Source: Coraliomargarita algicola
GTDB lineage: Bacteria; Verrucomicrobiota; Verrucomicrobiia; Opitutales; Coraliomargaritaceae
DNA: 64,000 nucleotides
Direction: 5' to 3'
Assembly (NCBI RefSeq): GCF_033878955.1
Contig: NZ_CP138858.1
Coordinates: forward strand, 3,623,001 to 3,687,000
Shown here: positions 47,115 to 57,100 of the stretch, in pieces
Layout: each line of letters starts with the position of its first letter
How positions within the stretch are numbered: the stretch's first letter is position 1
The notes under the pieces: generated by a model
What the model saw: only the letters and a program-made list of their open reading frames with translations
What the model was told of the DNA's origin: nothing
The model's database searches: none
Position numbers and translations under genes: made by a program

Positions 47115-50100
47115 ATGCCGAAATCAGTATCAAAAGCGACTTGCCAACTCAAACCATCCACACGCTTAGCGCTTCTGCGCTCGCTGTGGCGTAGTCGTTT
47201 AGGCGACCTACGAGAGCAGAGTCTTATTCGGCAAGGGAAAGGTTGGTTCCATATCTCAGGGATGGGGCACGAGGCGCTGGCCGCGATCGCGCTTTCGATG
47301 GAGCCGGATGATTATGCGTTTCCTTATTATCGGGATCGTGCTTTTTGCCTTCAACGTGGTATGGCGGATCGCGATATGGCGCTTGCCTTTTACGCAAAGC
47401 GGGACTCTTCCAGTGGCGGACGGCAGCTGACGGGGCACTTTAGTGATCGAGCACTTAATATTTGGAGTCATCCATCGCCGGTCGGGGCGCATTTGCTACC
47501 GGCTTGTGGGGCGGCTTGGGGGATGCAGTTAGACGGTAAAAATGGCGTCGTCTATGCCTCGCTGGGGGAGGCGTCCGCACGACAAGGCGATTTCTTTGAG
47601 GCAGTGTGCTTTGCTAAAGAACGTAAATTACCTGTGGTTTTTGTTGTCGAAGACAATCGCATTGCGATTAGCACCTCCACTACGCGCACGAATCCAATTG
47701 CACTTGGTGTATTGAATCCAGATGAGTGGGCACGGGTGGACGGTAGCGATGTCGAAGCTGTTGCGGCGGCGGGACAATCTGCCGTGGCGCACGCACGCGC
47801 AGGTCATGGGCCTGCATTTATTTGGTGTGATGTGGAGCGTTTTTCCAATCATTCAAGTGCAGATGATCAGCGAATGTATCGCGGAGCCGATGAGCTCGAG
47901 TCGATGCATGAGCGTGACCCGATTGCAGTTTTCCAGCGGCGTATGATTCAGGACGGTCTTTTGACTGAGGCGAGTGCACAGGCTCTGGAGGAGGAGATTC
48001 GCGAGGAGATTCGTGCGGCCTATCGTGATGCCGGTGCTCAGCAGGACCCATTGGCGGAAGAGTGTAATTCACACTTAATGGGCGAACTGACCACACCCGA
48101 TTCTATGCCGGAGCTGGAGCTTGGTCAGTCGTGTCGTATGTTAGACGCGGTTAATCAGACTTTTCATCGTGCGATGGACACGATGCCCGAGCTTGTGTTC
48201 TTCGGTGAGGATATAGAGGACCCGAAGGGCGGCGTCTTTAATTTGACAAAAGGGCTGTCTAAGAAAGATCCCTTGAGGGCGGTCAATTCCCCGCTGGCAG
48301 AGTCCACGATCATGGGGGTCTCTGTGGGATTAGCTTCGTATGGTAAGCGTCCTTGTTTTGAAATCCAGTTTGTCGATTTTATTTATCCGGGCTGGAATCA
48401 ATTGGTTTCCAATATGGCGACACTTCGTTGGCGTAGCTTCGGGCATTGGAAATGTCCGCTTGTTATCTACGCACCTTGTGGTGGCTATCTTCCTGGTGGC
48501 GCTCTATGGCATAGTCAATCGGGCGAGGGCTCCTTCGCGCGGGTGCCGGGGATTCGAGTGGTCGTGCCTTCCACACCAGCCGACGCTGCAGGCCTTTTCT
48601 GGACCGCGCTACATGGTGAGGATCCCACCATCATTTTATTGCCCAAACATTTGATGTGGGCAGAGCAAGCGCTCACAGCCGTGACTCCAGTGCCACTCGG
48701 TGTGGCGCGCACTGTGCGTGAAGGTTTACTTGTGACACTGGTGACCTGGGGTAATTGCGTGGAATTAGTCCAAGAGGCCCTCGACTCGATGGACGCGGAA
48801 CTGGATGTTGAATTGATGGATCTGCGTTCCATTCAACCGTGGGATCGTGAGGCGATTGCTGATTCGATCCATAAGACCGGCCGTTTGATGATCGTTCAGG
48901 AAGATAATATTAGTGGCAGTGTCGGGCAAACGATCATCGCTGAGATGTGTGGCCGACATGATGTTCTGAGCCGCCTTAAGAGCCCGCCGGTGATCGTTTC
49001 TAAGTCAGACGTGCATATTGGTTTTAATCCTATATACGAATACGCAGCCTTGCCTGACTGCGAACGAATTGTCGCCGCACTTGAGCGACTGCTAGCTTCT
49101 ACTTTACAATCTGCGCTCGATCAGGTGACGTCCCCAACTCCTGCGAGTGCCCAAATTACGAATACAGCTGCTATGATTACTTCGGAAGAATCTGCTCCCA
49201 CTACATCCAGCAAAATGATTACAGTGCCGATTTTAGGTGAAGGCATTCGGGTGGCACGCGTCGTTTCTATTCTGAAGCAGAGCGGCGATACGGTGAAAGC
49301 AGATGATGCCCTATGTGAGGTTGAAACTGACAAGGCTGTGTTCCCTATCGAATGCGATGAAGATGGTGTGCTCGGTGACTGGCTGATCTCGGAGGAGGAT
49401 GAAGTTGAAGTCGGGCAGGATCTGGTGCCGCTTCGTATTGCGGGCGGTTCTCATGTCTCTGCTGGTGCGCAGCCTGTAGTGTCGGAGGCGGTCGCATCAA
49501 ATACCGACAGCTCTGCTGCAATTCCGTACGAAGCGCTGAAGCGAACCGGTGGGCTCTCACAGGAAGCGGTGAAGCAGTTACAAGGCATTGTGCCAGCTAC
49601 AATTGAAGTGACGTGCCGCTGGGAGACCGTCCGAGACGCCCGTTTGCGTAGTAAGAAGACGCCTGGAGGCACTCTTTCGACCGCAGCTATGTCAGCGTGG
49701 GCAGTGATCCAAGCTATGAAGAAGCATGAGCGCTTTGCCTCCGTAATACGCGGTAACGATCTCGTCTATGATCCTGACCGTTTTGACCTTGGAGTTGCGG
49801 TCGCATTGCCCGGAGATGCTCTTGAGACTGCTGTAGTTAAGCAGGTGAATTCACTGGAGTGGGATGCCTTTCCAGCCGTATTTAACGAAGCACTACGTCG
49901 CACCCGGCATGGTGAAGTGGATTCCAAGAATCGAGTGCCCTTGAGCATTTCAAGTATGGGGGCGTATAACGTGCGTTCGGCGATTCCCATTGTTGTGCCA
50001 CCCTCACTGGCGACACTTTTTATCGGAGCTCCGTATTTACTGCCGGATCCGAAATCGAAAACTGGGGGGACGATGGAAGTGGCTTCTTTGGTGCTGACTT

Positions 50101-50186
50101 TTGATCATCGTTGGGTCAATGGTGTTGGCGCAGCGGCATTTCTGTCAGATGTGCGCAAGGGGATCGAACGTTTCGATTTAGTTTAA
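47115..50186 (+). CDS. 2-oxoacid dehydrogenase E1alpha-E1beta-lipoyl-E2 fusion
   Basis: One chain of 1023 residues (ATG 47115; a TTG at 47076 is less likely). E1alpha (about 20-320) has SLGEASARQGDFFEAVCFAKERKLPVVFVVEDN, a variant ThDP motif with GEA...DN for GDG...NN. E1beta (about 345-690) starts MLDAVNQTFHRAM and includes EDIEDPKGGVFNLTKGL. A lipoyl domain follows (about 708-780, lipoylable Lys740 in EVETDKA) and then an E2 acyltransferase domain (about 820-1023) with active His998 in TFDHRWVNG, where Asn replaces the usual Asp. No peripheral subunit-binding domain is obvious. It should oxidatively decarboxylate a 2-oxoacid, probably branched-chain or pyruvate, with an E3 encoded elsewhere. 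Confidence 0.9.
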   Translation: MPKSVSKATCQLKPSTRLALLRSLWRSRLGDLREQSLIRQGKGWFHISGMGHEALAAIALSMEPDDYAFPYYRDRAFCLQRGMADRDMALAFYAKRDSSSGGRQLTGHFSDRALNIWSHPSPVGAHLLPACGAAWGMQLDGKNGVVYASLGEASARQGDFFEAVCFAKERKLPVVFVVEDNRIAISTSTTRTNPIALGVLNPDEWARVDGSDVEAVAAAGQSAVAHARAGHGPAFIWCDVERFSNHSSADDQRMYRGADELESMHERDPIAVFQRRMIQDGLLTEASAQALEEEIREEIRAAYRDAGAQQDPLAEECNSHLMGELTTPDSMPELELGQSCRMLDAVNQTFHRAMDTMPELVFFGEDIEDPKGGVFNLTKGLSKKDPLRAVNSPLAESTIMGVSVGLASYGKRPCFEIQFVDFIYPGWNQLVSNMATLRWRSFGHWKCPLVIYAPCGGYLPGGALWHSQSGEGSFARVPGIRVVVPSTPADAAGLFWTALHGEDPTIILLPKHLMWAEQALTAVTPVPLGVARTVREGLLVTLVTWGNCVELVQEALDSMDAELDVELMDLRSIQPWDREAIADSIHKTGRLMIVQEDNISGSVGQTIIAEMCGRHDVLSRLKSPPVIVSKSDVHIGFNPIYEYAALPDCERIVAALERLLASTLQSALDQVTSPTPASAQITNTAAMITSEESAPTTSSKMITVPILGEGIRVARVVSILKQSGDTVKADDALCEVETDKAVFPIECDEDGVLGDWLISEEDEVEVGQDLVPLRIAGGSHVSAGAQPVVSEAVASNTDSSAAIPYEALKRTGGLSQEAVKQLQGIVPATIEVTCRWETVRDARLRSKKTPGGTLSTAAMSAWAVIQAMKKHERFASVIRGNDLVYDPDRFDLGVAVALPGDALETAVVKQVNSLEWDAFPAVFNEALRRTRHGEVDSKNRVPLSISSMGAYNVRSAIPIVVPPSLATLFIGAPYLLPDPKSKTGGTMEVASLVLTFDHRWVNGVGAAAFLSDVRKGIERFDLV

Positions 50187-50236
50187 TATCCTTGTTGGAG
50201 TCGTTTGAGGTCGGTAAAGGAGGGCTCTGTTGGGCC

Positions 50237-50704
50237 TTAGCTTACTTTGTCGTACCTAAAACGCTCAATGTTTGTAGTGCGTGCGAAGGTCCTCAGCATC
50301 ACTGTGACTAATTTGGATACACCTTCCAGTTCTTCCGGAGGCAGTGCGCCGTTGTCTACGATCTGGCTAAAGCATGGTAAGTGTTCGGTTAATTCCTTAT
50401 TACTCGTGCGTTTAAACCCCATTTTGTATTGAGGAAAGTCGCGGTGCTCGATCGCTTTGCTTGACATGAGAGTCACACCACGATGCCTCGGGTCTTTTGA
50501 GATTTTCTTGTAGAGCGCTTTAGTGGCATCTTCCGGGCCCTCAATGATTTGGATGATGTTGTTATCTGAGTGGAGTAAAAGCCCCGTAATGCCGCGTGCT
50601 TCATTACGCTTTTGAGATTCCGAAAGTAGTTCTAGTAAAGCACTTTCAGTGAGAGTGGTTTCAGCTGTGCTTATATAGATAATTTGATGGAGTTTTTCTT
50701 CCAT
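50237..50704 (-). CDS. BLUF-domain blue-light sensor
   Basis: 155 residues, a stand-alone BLUF domain with FAD as expected chromophore. The key residues are all present with the canonical spacing: Tyr10 (QIIYIS), Asn34 (KRNEARGITGLL), Gln52 (NIIQIIEG) and Met95 (QYKMGF), offset by exactly 11 from AppA Tyr21/Asn45/Gln63/Met106. The position of AppA Trp104 is Tyr93 here. Output must be through protein contacts since no other domain is fused. It converges on the dehydrogenase fusion gene. Confidence 0.93.
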   Translation of the reverse strand: MEEKLHQIIYISTAETTLTESALLELLSESQKRNEARGITGLLLHSDNNIIQIIEGPEDATKALYKKISKDPRHRGVTLMSSKAIEHRDFPQYKMGFKRTSNKELTEHLPCFSQIVDNGALPPEELEGVSKLVTVMLRTFARTTNIERFRYDKVS

Positions 50705-50816
50705 AACGATCCTGTCATGCGCAAGGATTCGTAAAATAGTGTATAGACTTGCTTTGTCAATTCTTCTGGTAGTGCTTTAACTCGACTCTATTATTAAATG
50801 ACCCACTTATATTCCT

Positions 50817-51665
50817 ATGACTACCCGCTGTAAGCATTGTGCCACACCTTTCGCTGAAAGTTCAGGTGTTGATGGCTTTTGTTGTGCTGGTTGCCGGCAG
50901 GTCTATCAGTTAATTCAGCAGGAGGGGCTCGGAGATTATTATCGCAAACAAGATCGCGTGGCTCAGCCGCTTAAAGATCGTGTGTTAACTGATGTGGACG
51001 TTCAGGCGCTCCGTCGTTCCCAGTCGGAGCTTGAATCCAGTGCTGAGTCCGTGCGTGCAGTTTTCGAAGTTGAAGGTATGTCATGCATGGGCTGCGCTTG
51101 GTTGATTGAGCGTCTCGCTTGTAATCAGGCTAGTTGTAGCCAAGCAGTTGCTAGTTTGTCGCAACATACACTTACGCTTGAGTGGCGTCGCGCTGATTTC
51201 GATCTATCAGCACTCGGCTCTGAGTTGTTTAAATTTGGCTATCGAATGAGCTCCACGCCAATGGCGCCTGCTGCGAGTTCACGTCTGTCACCTTTGGCCT
51301 TGCGCTTTTTGCTAACTTTAGTGTTCACCGTAAATGCAGCTATTTTGGCTGCTTACCAACAGTTTGCTACATCCGCGGTAGGCGAGGGGGGCGCTCTGTT
51401 GGGCTTACTGAGCTTGATCTGTCTCTGCTTCACTCTACTGCTGGGCGCTGCACCCTTTTTTCTTTCGAGTTATCGGGCGATCCAAATTCGCCGTTGGCAT
51501 AGTGATTGGGTGCCCGTGGCGATGATTTTGGCGCTGAGCGCACTTGTTGCTTACCAATGCATTTTCTCTGTCCTAGTGCTTAGCCTCGGATGCTTTTGGA
51601 TCGCTTCATTGGTGTGTGTGCTGATCGGCGCTCGGTGGCTGGGAGCCTTTATTTCAACACGATAA
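50817..51665 (+). CDS. CcoI N-terminal-like metal-binding membrane protein without ATPase
   Basis: 282 residues. Residues 1-45 match the zinc-ribbon-like metal-binding domain that precedes CcoI/FixI copper ATPases (CKHCATPFAES...FCCAGCRQVYQLIQQEGLGDYY). Next is an HMA domain (about 82-150) with the metal site GMSCMGC, and then four hydrophobic segments matching the first helices of the P1B ATPase. The protein stops at 51665 with no phosphorylation (DKTG) or actuator domain, and none follows in any frame nearby. It may be a degraded ATPase or a copper-handling factor for cytochrome oxidase assembly. Start ATG 50817. Confidence 0.82.
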   Translation: MTTRCKHCATPFAESSGVDGFCCAGCRQVYQLIQQEGLGDYYRKQDRVAQPLKDRVLTDVDVQALRRSQSELESSAESVRAVFEVEGMSCMGCAWLIERLACNQASCSQAVASLSQHTLTLEWRRADFDLSALGSELFKFGYRMSSTPMAPAASSRLSPLALRFLLTLVFTVNAAILAAYQQFATSAVGEGGALLGLLSLICLCFTLLLGAAPFFLSSYRAIQIRRWHSDWVPVAMILALSALVAYQCIFSVLVLSLGCFWIASLVCVLIGARWLGAFISTR

Positions 51666-51724
51666 CATGCGAGTTCGTTTATCTTACTCATTGCGACTTT
51701 TTTCTTTTGTAACAAGCTACTGAT

Positions 51725-52342
51725 ATGCTCGAAGGTATTACCGCAGGCTTCATCTTTTCTCTCACGCTTTTTCCTGGCGCGGTGTGGCTGGCCAAAGTGG
51801 GTGTGAGTGGAACGAGGAGGCAGGTTGTGGCAGTCGGTGCTGGCTTTTGGCTCTCGCACCTCTTTTGGTTGTTGGTCGCAGTGCCCGGTTTGAGGATGAT
51901 GTCGGCGCATCTACCGTTTATTCGCTTCGGTATGCATTTGTTTGCTGCCTTTGTGCTCGTATATATGGCGTTCAAATTCTTTCGTTCCAAACGTGTCGAA
52001 CGAGTCGATGATGCGCCTGTGCTACCAGGGACGTGGGATTTGCTGCACCGGTCCTTCGGTCAATCATTGGCGATGCCAATGCGCTTGCCTGCGGCGATGG
52101 CCATCTTACTTGCGACTGGCGCCTATATCAATCATCCTCCCGAGTGGGCTGTCGTGCCCGGTGTCCTATTCGGGGCGTTTATTGGCGTCACGTGGTGGTG
52201 GGGGCAGTTTGTCGTCCTATCGGTTTATTTTGCCAAGCGAGTGCCACAGCCCATCACAATCAAGTCGTTAAACAAAATTCGTCCATTCTGTGCCGTGCTC
52301 TGCCTTTGCCTATCCGGCATCGTGCTGTATCTTGGCCTGTGA
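51725..52342 (+). CDS. LysE-like polytopic membrane protein
   Basis: 205 residues with five to six hydrophobic segments, starting MLEGITAGFIFSLTLFPGAVWLAKVGVSGTRRQ. The first helix with a Gly/Pro-rich kink, followed by a basic loop and GAGFWLSHLFWLLVAVPG, recalls the LysE/RhtB exporter family, but the match is weak. Another possibility is a small metal or cation transporter given the HMA-type neighbour 59 bases upstream. Its 3' end overlaps the convergent mscS-like gene by 33 bases. Confidence 0.55.
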   Translation: MLEGITAGFIFSLTLFPGAVWLAKVGVSGTRRQVVAVGAGFWLSHLFWLLVAVPGLRMMSAHLPFIRFGMHLFAAFVLVYMAFKFFRSKRVERVDDAPVLPGTWDLLHRSFGQSLAMPMRLPAAMAILLATGAYINHPPEWAVVPGVLFGAFIGVTWWWGQFVVLSVYFAKRVPQPITIKSLNKIRPFCAVLCLCLSGIVLYLGL

Positions 52343-53158
52343 GGGGATCAAGTGCACATCGCGTTGTGGGAAGGGGATGTTGATCTTTGCATCTTTTAAT
52401 GCACGAAAGACGGCTAGGTTAATTTGGTAGCGCGTTTGGTGGTAGGTTTGGGTGGGCACCCAAACGCGGTAGCCGATGTTGATCGCGGAGTCGCCGAAGT
52501 CTTCGATCCCGACGTCGGGCTCGCGCTCGGGCGCGATGCCTTCGATTTCTTTGACGGCTGTGGCGATGCATTGGATCGCTTGTTCGGGATCGGCGCTGTA
52601 ATCGATGCCCACGACGGCTTCGACTACTTTGAACTCGTAGGAGTTGGTGAAAATTTCGCCTAATACCTTGCGGTTGGGAATGGTGATGCGTTCTTCGTCT
52701 TCGTTGATTAACTGGGTGTTGCCGAGGTTGACGCTATCGACGATGCCGCAGAGTCCATTGAGTGTGAGTGTGTCGCCAACGACAAAGGGGCGGGTGATAA
52801 TCAGCACGACGCCGGCGCCGTAATTGGAAATGGGGCCTTGGACTGCTAGGCTTAAACCGAAGGCGCTGGCACCGATGAGGGCGATCAGGGGGGTGATTTC
52901 AATGTTTGCCTTGCTGAGTGCCATGATCAGCGCGAAGGAGATGATGATGACTTTTGTGGCGCCCGCGAAGAAGCGCGCGAGTGTGGGGTCGAGCTCTTTC
53001 TTTTCGCAGATTTTAAGGATGAGATTGGCGACGCGTTTCCCGATCCAAATGCCTAGGATGAGAATTAGTACGGCCATGAATAGGCGCATGCCGTTTTCTA
53101 CAAAGTAGAGGATCAGTTTGTTTTTAAGCTCTTCGAGTTGTTGCAGTTCTTCTTGCAT
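52310..53158 (-). CDS. Small-conductance mechanosensitive channel MscS family
   Basis: 282 residues from ATG 53158 (MQEELQQLEELKNKL). Three membrane helices; the pore helix is rich in Ala/Gly (IGASAFGLSLAVQGPISNYGAGVVLIITRPFVVGDTL), the MscS signature, followed by the beta domain (NRKVLGEIFTNS) and C-terminal alpha/beta domain. It gates on membrane tension to release solutes at osmotic down-shock. It lies two bases after gluQ on the same strand. Confidence 0.93.
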   Translation of the reverse strand: MQEELQQLEELKNKLILYFVENGMRLFMAVLILILGIWIGKRVANLILKICEKKELDPTLARFFAGATKVIIISFALIMALSKANIEITPLIALIGASAFGLSLAVQGPISNYGAGVVLIITRPFVVGDTLTLNGLCGIVDSVNLGNTQLINEDEERITIPNRKVLGEIFTNSYEFKVVEAVVGIDYSADPEQAIQCIATAVKEIEGIAPEREPDVGIEDFGDSAINIGYRVWVPTQTYHQTRYQINLAVFRALKDAKINIPFPQRDVHLIPSQAKIQHDAG

Positions 53159-53160
53159 AT

Positions 53161-54033
53161 TCAGATGGAGTCTTCGAGTCCGGACCACCAGTCATCGGAG
53201 GTGCGCAGGTTTGCGGGTTGATGTCCGGCGGCTTTTAATTCGCGCAGTGTGAGGGAGCGGTTGCGCTTGGCGAGTCTTTGTCCGGTGGTATCGCAGAGCA
53301 GGGGAGTGTGGTAGAACTCGGGGGCTTTTAGGCCGAGGGCCTGGTAGAGCAGCAGCTGTTGGGCGGTGGAGATGAGTAGGTCTTCGCCACGCACGACTTC
53401 GCTGATTTGCATGGCGGCATCGTCGACCACCACTGCGAGCTCATAGGCGGGCACGCCGTCCTTTCGCCAGACGAGGAAGTCGCCGAAGTCGCGCAAGCAG
53501 GTAAAGGCGCAGGGGCCTAGGCGGCCATCGTCGAACTCGATGCATCGTTCGTCGGGCACGCGAAAGCGCCAATTGGTGTCGCCGGGGCTGTCGGCCGCCT
53601 GACCGGTGCCGAGTGGTGGGCGCCAGCTTTCGGGGTAGATGGGCTCGCTGGCCTCTTCTTCGGGGTGGGGGGCTTGTGCGGCGCGGGCGACATCTTTGCG
53701 TGATTTATCGCAGGGGTAAATGTAGCCGGCGTCTTTTAAGCGCGCCCATGCTTGCAGGAACAATGTGTGACGCTCGCTCTGGCGGTAGGGGCCGGTGGGG
53801 CCGCCCACATCGGGGCCTTCGTCCCAGTCGCAGCCAAACCAGCGCAGGTCTTCGATGGCTCCTTGGGAGAATTCTGGTTTGCAGCGTTGTGGATCCAGAT
53901 TCTCATCGCGGAAGATGAGTTGACCGCGGGCTTCTCTGGCGCGTTCCATTGCGATCCAAAAGGTGCGTGCATGGCCCAAGTGCAGATAGCCAGTCGGTGT
54001 GGGTGCAATGCGTCCTCGGTAGGTCGAACTCAT
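53161..54033 (-). CDS. gluQ: Glutamyl-Q tRNA(Asp) synthetase
   Basis: A truncated GluRS paralogue that attaches glutamate to queuosine of tRNA(Asp). 290 residues with PTPTGYLHLGHART (class I HIGH site), FRDENLDPQRC in place of the usual D-D pocket, GVPAYELAVVVDDAAMQISEVVRGEDLL and a KRN motif in RLAKRNRSLTLRELKAAG equivalent to KMSKS. No anticodon-binding domain, which fits GluQ-RS. The zinc-binding Cys cluster of E. coli YadB is mostly absent (only IYPCDK). It precedes the MscS gene by two bases. Confidence 0.9.
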   Translation of the reverse strand: MSSTYRGRIAPTPTGYLHLGHARTFWIAMERAREARGQLIFRDENLDPQRCKPEFSQGAIEDLRWFGCDWDEGPDVGGPTGPYRQSERHTLFLQAWARLKDAGYIYPCDKSRKDVARAAQAPHPEEEASEPIYPESWRPPLGTGQAADSPGDTNWRFRVPDERCIEFDDGRLGPCAFTCLRDFGDFLVWRKDGVPAYELAVVVDDAAMQISEVVRGEDLLISTAQQLLLYQALGLKAPEFYHTPLLCDTTGQRLAKRNRSLTLRELKAAGHQPANLRTSDDWWSGLEDSI

Positions 54034-54135
54034 GAGGCAAATGCTAGCGCGGGATGTGTTGTGTTCACAAGCTTAGTGTGTGGGTGGATGTCGTTTTTTT
54101 AGGCATTGAGTTAATTTGACCGAACTTAAAATCCG

Positions 54136-57100
54136 GTGAAACAAGTTGAGCTATTATGCGCTCTGTTTAGTCTTTGGGTCTTTGTGAAGAAATTTCGCTA
54201 CATACGCATACTGGTTCGGCTGTTGGTTTATGGTTTGATTGGTCTCTGCGCTTTATGGGGCACCAGTATTTGGTGGCTCCCTCGCGCTATGCCCACCTTG
54301 CTGCGTTGGGGGGACGTGGAGGTGCGCTCGGTGCAGCGTTTGGAGTCGGGGCGGCTGTTATTTACGGAGCTGGGCTATGCTAGGGATTCGTTTCGCTGCT
54401 CGCTGGGGCGCTTGGAGGTGCCTTCGCTGCAGCAATATTTGTGGGAACGCTTGGGCGGAGATTTTTCGTCTGCCTCTTTGTTGGAGGTGGATACTTTGCG
54501 GGTTGAGTTGAGCGAGGGCTCATCCGCGGAGCCGGCCGAGTCGGAGCCGGTGGATGTGGTTTCCACGGTGCGGCAAGCGCGTGAGGCCTTGCGGACCTAT
54601 GGGCAATGGCTGCCTCCGCTGAAGTTGAATGATTTACAGGTCCACGCGTCGGATGGAGCCGCGATATTCGAGCTGCCTAGGTTGACGTTGAGCGATTGGC
54701 AACTGGCCGCGGTCGTTGAGTCGGTGCGCTTGCCAGACTTGCTGGATCAGGTGGAGCTGCGGGCTGCGTTGGAGCCGAACGCGGACTGGACGGCACTGGT
54801 GACGGCTCCCGCTGCGGGACTAGAGTTGGACTTATCACTGGAGCCTCGTCCGGAAGAGTTGGATGTGAGTTTTGAATTCCGTCGCGCGGGGGAGCGTGCT
54901 GTGGGCTTGGTTTCGTTTTCGGAGGGGGAACGGTTGCCGGTGCGGGCAGCACTTCAGTCGGAGCGGTTTGCGATCGATCCTGAATGGTTACCCTCTGCGG
55001 TGGCCATGCAATGGCAAGGCGGGGCGCTTACAGGCGTTGATTTTCGTTGGGAAGCCGGGCGATACATGGGCAGGCTACAACTTGAGGGTGTGGTGCAGGC
55101 GCGAGATCAGGACTCGATTACAATGACGGGGGGCATGGAGTTTTCGGGTGATTTAGAACGCTTGCGGCTGGAGGTACTGCAACTGGCTGCGGGCTGGGGG
55201 CAGTTGCGTTTACGTCAGCCTTTGGAAATGAATCTAGCAGATGGCAGTGTGGCTGAGCGGGCTGAATTTCAGGCCAGTGTCGACTTATCACAGCAGGCCT
55301 TCTTGCCTGCAGGCGGCCAGATCGAGGCCAGTCTGAGTGTGGCGCCCTCGTTGAGTGCGGGGCCGAACGTGCTGTTCAATTTAAATGCCAAGGATTTGAT
55401 TTACGATCGCTATCAGGTGGCACAGGTGGATGTGGCGGGGCGCTGGGAAGGTTCCGTCTTGCGGGTGGATGAGGCCGTGCTGCAGCCCTTGGCGTCGGAC
55501 GCGGGGGTGGTGGACTTGAGCGGGCAGGCTGACCTGTCCACCCTGTCGCTTGATTTCGAATACAGTGTCGCGCTCGCTTCAGAGTGGCTGAATACGATGG
55601 TGGCTCCGCTTGCGCTTTCGGATGGGTTGAAGACCCGTGGGCGGATTGGTGGAGACTGGCAGCGCCCTATGATTGTGGGGGACTTGGAGCCACTTACGGT
55701 GGAGTATCCGGGCGTGACGCCCATCAGCTTGTCGGGGAGCTACCAGAGTGAGGGTTGGCAACAATGGACTGTGGCTGGCTCGGCGACAGCCGCGGGTGCG
55801 GTGATCGAGGCATCCTTCGTGACTCGGCTTGAGGAGGGACGTGTGTCGCTGGATCTCAGTCGCTTCGTGTGGGTGGACCCCGTGCGTCCGACACTAGAGC
55901 TGCAGGCGCCCGCACATTTTAGCTATCGATATTCCGGGGATGCGGATTTCCCAGAATCGCGATTTATAGCTGAGCGCTTTCACTTGCAGGGGCCAGAGTT
56001 AGATATCGAAGTTGGCTGGAATCCGGCCACGGGCTTGGAGCTAAGCTTGCGCAATGTTACATTACAACGCTTGGGGCGTTGGGTGGCTCGAGACTTGCCC
56101 TCGCTCACCATCGAATCGGTGGAGCTGTCCATTTCTGATTTGCGGCCGCATTTGTTGGGGTCCTTTGGGGTGCACTTGGAAACGCGAGCCGTCGGCGAGG
56201 AGCTGCCCCTGCGTGTAGATGTCGAGCTTGAGTTGAGCCCCGAAGGTCTCGTCGCGGATACCGTGCAGTTGCAATTTGCGGAGGCTCCCTTGCTACAAGG
56301 TTCGATCCGCGCGCCTGTGCGGTTGCAATTGCCAGTGGCGAGTGAAGCATTTTGGACGGTATTAGATCGCGGAGATTTGGCCGCGAGTTTGACCGGTTCC
56401 GTGACGCCCAGCTTTGCAAAATGGTTGTCGCAGCATTTCGGTTTGAAGCTCAGTGAGGCGGCGCTGAACATGCAAGTGGGCGGCCGGATGGAGCAGCCTA
56501 CGGGGGTGCTGGAAGTTTCGATTGTCAGTTTGGAAACATCGTTGGAGAACGTCCCTGAGATTGATCATATTGAAATTGTGGCGCGGGCTGAAGCTGATCG
56601 TGTTCAAGTTGAGCAGTTCAAATTTATCGTGAATCAGAGTGAGGTGACGGGGCGCTTGAGCGTGCCGACCGCGGGGCTGATCACTGCACTCACCGGGAGC
56701 TTGGAGGCTCGCAAGGCATGGCTCTCGGCGGGAAGCGGGCGAATCGAGCTGAGGGATTGGCAAGCCGAAAACTGGGTGGATTATTTGCCCCCGATAATGC
56801 GGCGTAGCGGACGTGTGAGCGGTTCCTTAGACCTGCAGCCCGATTGGAATTTGACGGGGCGTTTATCCTTTCAAGACTTCGCCCTGCGCCCGACAGAATC
56901 ATTACCTTCGGTGGATTTGATCCGTGGCGAGCTAGAATTGGCGGAACGTCGCTTTACGGCAAAAGAGGCCTCGGCGCAAGTGGGGGGCAGTCCAGTGAGC
57001 TTTACCGGTTGGTTGGATGCAGGCGATCTGGATCGTCCGCTGTGGGAGTTTCACGTGCACGGGCTGAATGTGCCTTTGGTGCGAACCACAGATATGATTT

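Noticed and set aside
50100..50125. Asn in DHRWVNG considered as proof of an inactive E2
   Set aside because: The Asp of this motif is known to vary in some active acyltransferases, and the catalytic His is present.
52310..52342. 33-base overlap of convergent LysE-like and MscS genes, considered as a frame error
   Set aside because: Both C-termini look natural; short convergent overlaps also occur at 3792-3804 and 10830-10844, so compact packing explains it.
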